Below, one piece after another: positions 26,785 through 34,813 of a DNA stretch of 64,000 nt. The translations under genes were made by a program, and so were the position numbers. Position 1 is the first letter of the stretch. Each line of letters starts with the position of its first letter. The notes under the pieces were generated by a model that saw only the letters and a program-made list of their open reading frames with translations, had not been told where the DNA came from and searched no databases. This DNA comes from Erysipelothrix urinaevulpis (lineage in GTDB: Bacteria; Bacillota_I; Bacilli_A; Erysipelotrichales; Erysipelotrichaceae), in contig NZ_WTTB01000001.1 of the NCBI RefSeq assembly GCF_009828835.1, forward strand, positions 62,001 to 126,000, given 5' to 3'.

Positions 26785-27333
26785 ATGAAGATAAGAGAAG
26801 TTATAATTGTTGAAGGAAAACATGATGTGAGTCGAATTAAAGCATGTGTGGATGCTGATGTCTTGGTAACAAATGGTACTCATGTATCACAGTCTTTCTT
26901 AGAACAATGCAAAAAAATAAATGAAACACGTGGGATTATACTATTTACAGATCCAGATGGTCCTGGCGAATGGATACGTCGTAGAATAATGGATTATGTT
27001 GGAGATTGTGAACATGCAAGTTTAGATGTAAAACAAGCCAAAAGTAAAAAAAAAGTTGGTATTGAACATGCATCGTGCGAAATGATTAAAAATGCTCTAT
27101 TAAAAAGAAGTAAATTTGTGCTATCTCATGATACAATAAGCAAAGAAGATTTTAACCGCTTAGGATTAAGTGGAAAAACAATGAGTCAAGCACGACGAGA
27201 TTTACTATCAGAAGCTTATTCAATTCCAAAAGCGAACGCGAAAACCATGTTTAAGTATCTAAATATGGTGGGTGCTACGTATGAGGAATGTAAAGAACAT
27301 ATAGAGGTGTTGAATGAAAACAATCGCAAATAA
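26785..27333 (+). CDS. rnmV: Ribonuclease M5
   Basis: Maturase for 5S rRNA, 182 residues, usual length. The N-terminal Toprim domain has the catalytic glutamate in VIIVEGKHDVSRI and the metal-binding aspartates in FTDPDGPGEWIRRRI. It is the first gene of the rnmV-rsmA-ispE-glmU-prs run and overlaps rsmA by 20 bases. No Shine-Dalgarno is possible if transcription starts at the ATG, as the promoter suggests. Confidence 0.94.
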   Translation: MKIREVIIVEGKHDVSRIKACVDADVLVTNGTHVSQSFLEQCKKINETRGIILFTDPDGPGEWIRRRIMDYVGDCEHASLDVKQAKSKKKVGIEHASCEMIKNALLKRSKFVLSHDTISKEDFNRLGLSGKTMSQARRDLLSEAYSIPKANAKTMFKYLNMVGATYEECKEHIEVLNENNRK

Positions 27334-28129
27334 GAATGTAAGTATGGACTTACTTGAAAAATATGAACGGAAAGCAAAGAAACGATTTGGGCAAAATTTC
27401 ATTATCGATCCGTCCGTTGTTGAAAGAATAGCAGAGCACTCTGGTCAAGGTGGTCTGTGTTTAGAAATTGGACCAGGACTGGGTTCACTAACCCAACAAT
27501 TAGCCAAGCGCTATGACGAAGTGATTGCTTATGAAATCGATGAGCATATGGTTGAGATATTATCAGAAAGTTTAGAAGGCTATGATAATGTTCAAGTACT
27601 TCTTGAAGATTTTCTACAAGCTGATTTATCGTATCTTGAAGATAAACCATTATCTGTATGTGCTAATTTACCCTATTACATCACAACACCAATTCTATTT
27701 AAATTAATGGAACTTAAAGCCAAACGGATCACAGTCATGGTACAAAAAGAAATATCAGACCGCCTGACTGCTCAACCTAAGACAAAAGACTACAGTTCAT
27801 TGAGCATTATGATGCAATATTATTTCTCAATTAAAACTGTCATGAAAGTATCACGAGAATCGTTTCACCCAAGACCCAATGTTGATTCAATTATTATTCA
27901 ATTGACACCCTTAGAATCAACAATGCCTTTTAATGAGAAAGAATTTTTCGAATTTGTTCGAAAATGCTTTCAGTTTAGACGAAAAACATTAGTGAATAAT
28001 TTAAAAACAATCGATAAAGATATTGATTATGCAAAAACTTTGAATAAAATTGGATTAGATGAGCGAGTACGAGCAGACTATTTAACGCTTAATGATTACT
28101 TAAACTTGTATGGTGAGCTTTATGCGTAG
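27314..28129 (+). CDS. rsmA: 16S rRNA dimethyladenosine transferase (KsgA)
   Basis: Dimethylates the two adjacent adenosines in helix 45 of 16S rRNA; 271 residues. N-terminal KKRFGQNFIIDPSVVERI, SAM motif EIGPGLGSLTQ, acidic strand YEIDEHMV, and the catalytic motif NLPYYITTPIL are all intact. Shine-Dalgarno AGAGGTG lies within rnmV. It overlaps ispE by eight bases. Confidence 0.96.
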   Translation: MKTIANKNVSMDLLEKYERKAKKRFGQNFIIDPSVVERIAEHSGQGGLCLEIGPGLGSLTQQLAKRYDEVIAYEIDEHMVEILSESLEGYDNVQVLLEDFLQADLSYLEDKPLSVCANLPYYITTPILFKLMELKAKRITVMVQKEISDRLTAQPKTKDYSSLSIMMQYYFSIKTVMKVSRESFHPRPNVDSIIIQLTPLESTMPFNEKEFFEFVRKCFQFRRKTLVNNLKTIDKDIDYAKTLNKIGLDERVRADYLTLNDYLNLYGELYA

Positions 28130-28952
28130 GAAAGCTTACGCAAAAATCAGTCTGTTTTTACAAGTAGTTGGTCGTGAAGACGGTAAACTGCATTTTCGTA
28201 ATATTTTATATCCAATTGATTTATTTGATATGGTCTATTTAGATGTTAGTGATGAATTAAGAATAGAGAGTAATAAGACATATTTACCTAATGACAAACG
28301 TAACACTGTTTTTAAAGCAGTGAAATTGATGAAGAAACGATATAAAATAAAAGAAAATTTTCATATAAGGATTGTAAAGAACATTCCTGCACAATCAGGA
28401 TTAGGCGGTGGCAGTGCAGATGCTGCGGCAGTGATTCAGATGTTGAATGAGAAGTATGATCTTCAGTTATCACATGAAGAACTTATTTCGATTGGGCGGG
28501 AAATTGATGAAGACACTCCTTTTTGTTTGTTCAATCGTCCGGCGATTGTTGAAAAAGAAGGTTCTGAGTTAACCTTCATTGATACAGAGATATCAATGTA
28601 CTATCTACTCATTAAACCAAAGTATGGAATCAGCACAAAACGTTTTATGAAAGGATTTCATATTTTTAGTGACGACGATGAAAAATTTGAACAATGTTAT
28701 GATGCGTTGTTAACGAATGACTACAATCGTTTTGTTAACACAACCCATAATGACTTCCAAAAAAGTGTAGGAAAACGTAATCGCAACATTAATCGTCTCG
28801 TCAAAAAGATGAATGACTATGGATTGGAAGGGGTGTGTATGACTGGGAGTGGGACTGCTGTTTATGGTTTTTCACAAGATTTAGATTTGGTGTTAAAGAT
28901 TCATAAAGATTTAGCACTAAAGTATCCATTTGTAAAATACGGAAAGATTTAG
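28122..28952 (+). CDS. ispE: 4-diphosphocytidyl-2-C-methyl-D-erythritol kinase
   Basis: GHMP kinase of the MEP isoprenoid pathway, 276 residues. KAYAKISLFLQV at the N-terminus, the ATP-binding GHMP motif PAQSGLGGGSADAAAV and a C-terminal MTGSGTAVYG glycine loop are present. In most IspE proteins the first motif reads AKINL; here it is AKISL, which is odd but probably neutral. The start at 28122 is preferred to 28110 because GGTGAG lies just before it. The downstream gene is glmU, as in Bacillus minus purR and spoVG. Confidence 0.92.
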   Translation: MRRKAYAKISLFLQVVGREDGKLHFRNILYPIDLFDMVYLDVSDELRIESNKTYLPNDKRNTVFKAVKLMKKRYKIKENFHIRIVKNIPAQSGLGGGSADAAAVIQMLNEKYDLQLSHEELISIGREIDEDTPFCLFNRPAIVEKEGSELTFIDTEISMYYLLIKPKYGISTKRFMKGFHIFSDDDEKFEQCYDALLTNDYNRFVNTTHNDFQKSVGKRNRNINRLVKKMNDYGLEGVCMTGSGTAVYGFSQDLDLVLKIHKDLALKYPFVKYGKI

Positions 28953-28989
28953 TCTTTGTTATGTTAAAATAAAAAAGGAGGCGGTAGTC

Positions 28990-30354
28990 ATGAAATATGC
29001 AATTGTACTTGCAGCGGGTCGTGGTACTCGTATGCGAACAGGAAAAAATAAAGTGATGCATGAGTTACTTCATAAGCCAACCATTGGACATTTGGTCTCT
29101 AATTTAGAAAAAATAAAGATTGATCAAACTGTGGTTGTGACGGGTTATGATAGTGAAAGTGTGGAAGCATACCTGAAAGATCGAGTTTCTTATGCTTATC
29201 AGGATGAACAAATTGGTACAGGTGATGCAGTTTCAAAGGTTACACAACTTGCCGATAAAAAAGGATCGACATTGTTAGTCTTTGGAGATACAGGTTTATT
29301 ACAACCAGAAATGATTCAAACAATTTTTGATAAGCATGAAGGTCATGATTTAACAATCACTACGGCTATTTCAAAGGAACCAGGAAGTGAGAGCCGAGTC
29401 ATTCGCGATAATCAAGGAATGGTTTCGAAGGTTGTGAATCATCGTGATTTAAGTGATGTTGAATTAAAGTCAGTCAATGAAGTAAATTTAGGTGTATATT
29501 GCTTTGATAATGAACTATTGTTTGAGTATTTACCAAAAATAGAAGCAACAGGTCCACGAATGGATTTAAATATCATTGACTTAGTCCGGATTATGAGAGA
29601 AGACGGACGTCAAGTTCAAGCTTTGCGAGTCAGTGATTCAAAACAATTTACGGCGATTGCAGATCGTCATCGCATGGCGAGTGCTCAAAGATGGCTTCAA
29701 GATAAAATTAATGAAGGACATATGGATAAGGGTGTAACAATCTTAGATCCAAACACAACTTTTATTGGACCAGACGTAAAAATTCAAGAAGATACAACAA
29801 TTTATCCGAATAATCACATTTACGGTGTTACAAGCATCAAAAATAATGTTACAATATATCCTGGATGTTGGATAGAAGATGGAGTCATAGGTGAGAATAC
29901 AGAAATTCACAGTTCGAAGATAAGCCAATCTCGGGTTGGAAAAAATAGTACTGTGGGTCCAAATGCTCATTTACGCCTTAACTCAAAAGTAGGTCAAAAT
30001 GTCCGTATTGGGAACTATGTGGAATTAAAAAATAGTTCCGTTGCTTCTGGAAGTTCATGTGCACACTTAACATATTTAGGTGATGCAGAAATAGGTAAGA
30101 ACGTTAATATTGGCTGTGGAGTGGTCACAGCAAATTATGATGGTTCAAAGAAACATAAAACAATTATTGGAGATAATGTATTTGTAGGGAGTAATTCAAG
30201 TTTAATTGCACCTCTGAAGATTGGAGCAAATGCAAAAATTGCTGCCGGTTCAACAATTGTTGATGATGTGGGGTCTTATGACTTAGCTATTGCACGAACA
30301 CGACAAGAAGTAAAGAAAGAATATGTGAAGAAAAAGAAGGAAAAGGAAGTATAA
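28990..30354 (+). CDS. glmU: Bifunctional GlmU: UDP-GlcNAc pyrophosphorylase / GlcN-1-P acetyltransferase
   Basis: Makes UDP-N-acetylglucosamine for peptidoglycan and wall polymers; 454 residues. N-terminal uridyltransferase domain: LAAGRGTRM, GTGDAV, VFGDTGLL, with LAAGRGTRMRTGKNKVMH as nucleotide loop. C-terminal left-handed beta helix of hexapeptide repeats from about residue 250 (PDVKIQEDTTIYPN onward), with acetyltransferase residues in GNYVELKNS and NYDGSKKHKT. GGAGGCGG precedes the start. Overlaps prs by one base. Confidence 0.96.
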   Translation: MKYAIVLAAGRGTRMRTGKNKVMHELLHKPTIGHLVSNLEKIKIDQTVVVTGYDSESVEAYLKDRVSYAYQDEQIGTGDAVSKVTQLADKKGSTLLVFGDTGLLQPEMIQTIFDKHEGHDLTITTAISKEPGSESRVIRDNQGMVSKVVNHRDLSDVELKSVNEVNLGVYCFDNELLFEYLPKIEATGPRMDLNIIDLVRIMREDGRQVQALRVSDSKQFTAIADRHRMASAQRWLQDKINEGHMDKGVTILDPNTTFIGPDVKIQEDTTIYPNNHIYGVTSIKNNVTIYPGCWIEDGVIGENTEIHSSKISQSRVGKNSTVGPNAHLRLNSKVGQNVRIGNYVELKNSSVASGSSCAHLTYLGDAEIGKNVNIGCGVVTANYDGSKKHKTIIGDNVFVGSNSSLIAPLKIGANAKIAAGSTIVDDVGSYDLAIARTRQEVKKEYVKKKKEKEV

Positions 30355-31313
30355 TGAGAGAAAATATAGTAGTTTTTGGATTGTCATCAAACGTGGAGTT
30401 GACAGCGGAGATTTGCGAACATTTAGATCTTAAACCAGGTAAAATTGATGTTAAACATTTTGCGGATGGCGAAATTTTAATTGAACCTTTAGAATCAGTT
30501 CGTGGAAAACATGTTTATATTGTACAATCAACAAGTACACCAGTTAGTGAAACATATATGGAAGTATTAATTGCAATTGATGCCTGTAAACGTGCATCAG
30601 CAAAAGAGATTACAGTGGTCATGCCATACTTTGGTTATGCAAGACAAGATCGTAAAGCACGTGCTCGTCAACCAATTTCAGCGAAACTTATGGCGAACTT
30701 GCTTGAAACAGCTGGGGCAGATCGTGTTGTTACTATTGATCTGCATGCACCACAAATTCAAGGATTCTTTGATATTCCTACGGATGACTTAACAGCAGTT
30801 GCAATGATTGGACAATATTATCGCAAAAAAGGCTTTGATCAAGACATTGTTGTCGTATCACCAGATCATGGTGGTGCAACACGTGCTCGTAAATTAGCGG
30901 ATACCATCCCTAATTCAAGCATTGCAATTATTGATAAGCGTCGTACCAAGCCAAACGTTGCTGAAGCAATGAACTTAATTGGTGAAGTTGATGGAAAAAT
31001 CGCGATTGTTATTGATGATATGGTTGATACAGCTGGATCATTAATGGGCGGAATCAATGTGCTCTATGAAAAAGGAGCTAAGGAAGTATACTGTGCATGT
31101 ACACACGGTATTTTATCAGGACCAGCAGTTGAAAGAATTGCTAACTCTGATATAAAAGAACTACTAATTACAAACACAATCTCATTATCTGAAGAAGCAA
31201 AAAGTGTTTCAAAGATTAAACAAATCTCAGTTGCATACATGCTGGCCAAATGTATTGAAGCAATTCAAGACCATACACCAGTCAGTACCCTCTTTGATTT
31301 ATTTAACGATTAA
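30354..31313 (+). CDS. prs: Ribose-phosphate pyrophosphokinase
   Basis: Makes PRPP from ribose-5-phosphate and ATP; 319 residues. Conserved segments: SVRGKHVYIVQST, PYFGYARQDRKARARQPISAK (flexible ATP loop), DLHAPQIQGFFD, VVSPDHGGATRAR, and the PRPP-binding loop IVIDDMVDTAGS. The start codon overlaps the glmU stop (TAATG), so production is coupled. A NUDIX gene follows after a single base. Confidence 0.97.
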   Translation: MRENIVVFGLSSNVELTAEICEHLDLKPGKIDVKHFADGEILIEPLESVRGKHVYIVQSTSTPVSETYMEVLIAIDACKRASAKEITVVMPYFGYARQDRKARARQPISAKLMANLLETAGADRVVTIDLHAPQIQGFFDIPTDDLTAVAMIGQYYRKKGFDQDIVVVSPDHGGATRARKLADTIPNSSIAIIDKRRTKPNVAEAMNLIGEVDGKIAIVIDDMVDTAGSLMGGINVLYEKGAKEVYCACTHGILSGPAVERIANSDIKELLITNTISLSEEAKSVSKIKQISVAYMLAKCIEAIQDHTPVSTLFDLFND

Positions 31314-31314
31314 T

Positions 31315-31731
31315 ATGAAGCGCGTTAATATAATTATTGTTTTTGATCCAACAGAAACAAACATATTAATGTGCCATAGACAAAAAGAGCCCTATAAAGG
31401 GCTCTATAATTTTGTAGGTGGCAAACAGATTGACGGTGAAACTGACAAAGAGGGTGCTTACCGTGAATTATTTGAAGAAACAGGAATCAAACGCAGCGAT
31501 ATAAACTTAGAGTACTTGTATAAAACTCAGTATTATATCGATCAAATTGAACTTCAAGTATTTTTTGGAACACTAAAGCATGAGGTTGAACTCATTGAAG
31601 AGGCTCACCCATTATTATGGATGAACCTCGAAAAAAACTTTGCGGATGAAAGTAAATTTGCCGGTGAAGGTAATATTAAACATATGCTTTTATTAATCAA
31701 AGCGATACATGAACGTAGTCGCCAAGATTAA
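31315..31731 (+). CDS. NUDIX hydrolase (MutT-like)
   Basis: A 138-residue NUDIX protein with a full box: GKQIDGE, a seven-residue gap, then RELFEETGI, matching Gx5Ex7REUxEExGU. Likely substrate is an oxidised nucleoside triphosphate or other nucleoside-diphosphate derivative. The start at 31315 lies one base after the prs stop codon, with no Shine-Dalgarno of its own, so it probably depends on translation re-initiation. Its last 35 bases overlap the 3' end of addA on the other strand. Confidence 0.88.
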   Translation: MKRVNIIIVFDPTETNILMCHRQKEPYKGLYNFVGGKQIDGETDKEGAYRELFEETGIKRSDINLEYLYKTQYYIDQIELQVFFGTLKHEVELIEEAHPLLWMNLEKNFADESKFAGEGNIKHMLLLIKAIHERSRQD

Positions 31732-34700
31732 AACTATAGATATAACACTTAATTGAGCGCTTTGGATAAACTTTATCTAAAGCGTTTTTATATCGCTTGA
31801 TTTGATCTTTGTATCGCTCAATCAAAACATCAGCTGTTACATTGTCACTTTTAAAGTCGACAATAATGATTTCATCAGGATTAATGGCGGTAAAGTCAAT
31901 AATTCCATTCACAATTTCGTTGTCTTCTCGTATTAGGAACGGTAATTCATGTTCAATTGTTATAAATGAATATAATTTTTGGGTGAAAGGATGGTTATTA
32001 TAAGCTAAGAGCCTTTGTTGAATGCTACGATCAAATGAAAAGAGCTGATGTTTGTGCCACAGTGTGTGTGGCAAGGATTCAATGGCTTCATGAAGGGTAG
32101 TTCCATAGTTCATCGCCCATTTTGATTCGGGGTTTAAGTCTAATCCACCAAACGGATCACTTGAAAACATTGTTGGAACAGTTAATTCAAGGTTGTCGAA
32201 GAATAATTGACGTTTTTCTAATTTTACGTCATCCAGTGACTCAAAATTAATTTCAGAAGCATCTCTGACAATGATTTGGCTATACTGTGGACTTGCTGCT
32301 GCAAGTAATAATTGAATTTGACGTTGATAATTTAGAAGTAAGTGACGGTTTAATGGTTGTGATTGGACTTCTTTCACAACATCTAAAACAATGAGCTTAT
32401 TTTGAGGTCTGGTTAAAGCAACATAAAGCAAGCGAAGCATTTCTTCTAGTTCTTCATGTGTTTGTTTATATTCAATGAGTTCTCGTATGAGTGTTTTCTT
32501 ACGAATACGTAAAGGCATATCTAAGTGATTAATCCCTAAACCAAATAAATCATCAAAAACGATGGGGCTCATGTGATCCATAACGGTTAAACGTCCGCCA
32601 GACCAAAAGAATACGATTGGAAATTGTAAACCTTTCGATTGATGGACCGTCATCACTCTTACAACATCATCATCGTTACTTAAATGACTTGCTTCACTGC
32701 TTTGGTCATCTTCTAATGCTTCAACAAACATCAAGAATCCTTGGATATTAGGCACTGAGTTTTTTTGAAACTGAATGGCTTTGTCGAGTAAAAAATCTAG
32801 ATTTGTTTTATCTTGAATTGAGAGTACTTGAATGTAAGCATTGTTAAGCTGATAAATTTCTTGAAGGATCGATATGATGTCTTTGAATTTCCATGTTTGA
32901 ACCATATCATGGATTTCTTGATAAAGTTTGGGATGTGTTAACCTTAAATTCTCATTAAACGACTGATTGCTTGTAAGTTTTATGATTGCAAGGTCGTTTT
33001 CGGATAAGTTAAAGAATGGTGATCGTAATGCTTTCGCAAGGTAATAATCGTTGTAAGAAACACTGTATCTTAATAAATTGAGAACAGCATCAACAATTTC
33101 CGAATTAAAAAAACCGATTCTTTCACTAATATAATGAGGAATGTTTGCTTCTTCAAAGGCACGTTTTAAGTATGTTTTTTGGGCGTGGCCTCGAATGAGA
33201 ACAGTCATATCGTTAAAAGAATACCCGTCATTATAATGACGAATAATTTCATTGGCAATATGACGAGCCCGTTGATCATTTTTATTCAGTTCATATTCCT
33301 CATCACCCAATTCGAATAGGTGAAGTTCCACTGGAAAGCCACCTTCTTTTTGTGAATCTAAACCACAAATAACGTGATCATGTTCAGAATATTTACTGTT
33401 ATTGCTCAAATTCATGAGTCGATCAAAAACATCATTGTTAAACATAACAATGTCTTCTTTGGAGCGATAATTATAACTCAAATATAAATTTTGATGATCG
33501 TCATCTTCCATGAGATTTTTCATAATTTGAGGTTTAGCACCTCTAAAACGGTAAATTGATTGTTTGATATCGCCAACTCTAAACAGATTGTAACCATTAG
33601 AAATTAAGCGAATAATTTCATCTTGAATTTCGTTGGTATCTTGAAATTCGTCAACCATAATTTCTTGATAATGGTTTTGTAATTGACGTGCGACGGCATA
33701 GTTATTTGCCTTTAAAATATCAAGTGCAAAGTGTTCAAAGTCATCAAAATCAAGACTGTTATCAGCTTCCTTTAACCGTTGGTATTCGTCAAGATATTCA
33801 ACTGTAAATTGAATAAAACTGTTAACGAGTGGAGCACTGTCGTTCATTAATTCGAAATGTTTTTCTAAACTTATATAATTTGAGAGTGATTGTTTAATCA
33901 AAGATTCTAAGGGTGTTTTTGCTTCCTTAAAATCTTCGGATCCTCTTACTGCCGGAAGTTTGAAGTCAAAAATCAAGGGTAAATCTTTATAGAAGCTGAT
34001 ATCTTTCTGTTTGCATTTCATTAATGCTTGGGTCATTAAATCACTTTTGACTCTTAAGATAGGATTGTTTTTAGCAGCAACAGTTGTTTCTTTAGCTTCT
34101 CGATCCACGACTTCAATAATGTTGTTGAGGTGAAAAAGAGATTGTGAGAGCAATTCTTCATAACGAATAAAGAACATTGTCTGGAAATGGGGTGGCCATT
34201 GCTCAAATGATTGTGCTGTGTAGACACTATTTAGATCTTGAATTGCGTGTTTAGGATCTTTTTTTGAACGTAACCACAATCCAGATTCGTTAATTGACTT
34301 TTTAAAACTGTTAACATCGAGTGGATTACTTGAAAAATACTCTACGAGATTATAGGTTAGGTCATATTGATGTTTTAACCATTGGTTTAAAATGTTTTTA
34401 AAGGCTTCGTCTTTGAGTAAATTGACTTGTGCTTCATCAAGAATGTTTTCCGTCCGGCTTGGGTTAATACCTAAAGTGTAGCCGTAGTTTTTAATCAGTG
34501 ATAAGCAATAAGAATGAATTGTTGTAATTTCAGCTGTTTCAACCAAAGCAATTTGTTCTTCTAAAAACTCACTGGGTTGAGTCTTGAAGGTATCGTGTAA
34601 CTCTTTCAATAAGCGTGTTTTCATTTCTTGAGCAGCTGCCTCAGTAAAGGTCATTGCACAAATTTGTTGAATATGTACATGATCATTCAAGATTCGTTTC

Positions 34701-34813
34701 ATCAACCGAGCGATTAAAACCGTTGTTTTACCTGCCCCGGCCGAGGCTGATACAATAATGTTTTTTCCAAGTTCATTAATTGCTTGTTGTTGTTGTGGAT
34801 TAAAGGTTGCCAT
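31697..34813 (-). CDS. addA: ATP-dependent helicase/nuclease subunit A
   Basis: UvrD-like helicase and nuclease subunit of the AddAB/RexAB double-strand-break repair complex, 1038 residues, rather shorter than the ~1200 of many homologues. Walker A is SAGAGKTT near residue 23; further helicase motifs are DEFQDTNE, VGDIKQSIYRFRGA, MTVHQSKGLQFP and RLLYVALTRPQ. The C-terminal RecB-type nuclease motif GIIDFTA ... IIVDFKSD is intact. It overlaps addB by one base, and its stop lies inside the convergent NUDIX gene. Confidence 0.95.
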   Translation of the reverse strand: MATFNPQQQQAINELGKNIIVSASAGAGKTTVLIARLMKRILNDHVHIQQICAMTFTEAAAQEMKTRLLKELHDTFKTQPSEFLEEQIALVETAEITTIHSYCLSLIKNYGYTLGINPSRTENILDEAQVNLLKDEAFKNILNQWLKHQYDLTYNLVEYFSSNPLDVNSFKKSINESGLWLRSKKDPKHAIQDLNSVYTAQSFEQWPPHFQTMFFIRYEELLSQSLFHLNNIIEVVDREAKETTVAAKNNPILRVKSDLMTQALMKCKQKDISFYKDLPLIFDFKLPAVRGSEDFKEAKTPLESLIKQSLSNYISLEKHFELMNDSAPLVNSFIQFTVEYLDEYQRLKEADNSLDFDDFEHFALDILKANNYAVARQLQNHYQEIMVDEFQDTNEIQDEIIRLISNGYNLFRVGDIKQSIYRFRGAKPQIMKNLMEDDDHQNLYLSYNYRSKEDIVMFNNDVFDRLMNLSNNSKYSEHDHVICGLDSQKEGGFPVELHLFELGDEEYELNKNDQRARHIANEIIRHYNDGYSFNDMTVLIRGHAQKTYLKRAFEEANIPHYISERIGFFNSEIVDAVLNLLRYSVSYNDYYLAKALRSPFFNLSENDLAIIKLTSNQSFNENLRLTHPKLYQEIHDMVQTWKFKDIISILQEIYQLNNAYIQVLSIQDKTNLDFLLDKAIQFQKNSVPNIQGFLMFVEALEDDQSSEASHLSNDDDVVRVMTVHQSKGLQFPIVFFWSGGRLTVMDHMSPIVFDDLFGLGINHLDMPLRIRKKTLIRELIEYKQTHEELEEMLRLLYVALTRPQNKLIVLDVVKEVQSQPLNRHLLLNYQRQIQLLLAAASPQYSQIIVRDASEINFESLDDVKLEKRQLFFDNLELTVPTMFSSDPFGGLDLNPESKWAMNYGTTLHEAIESLPHTLWHKHQLFSFDRSIQQRLLAYNNHPFTQKLYSFITIEHELPFLIREDNEIVNGIIDFTAINPDEIIIVDFKSDNVTADVLIERYKDQIKRYKNALDKVYPKRSIKCYIYSFNLGDYVHVSL

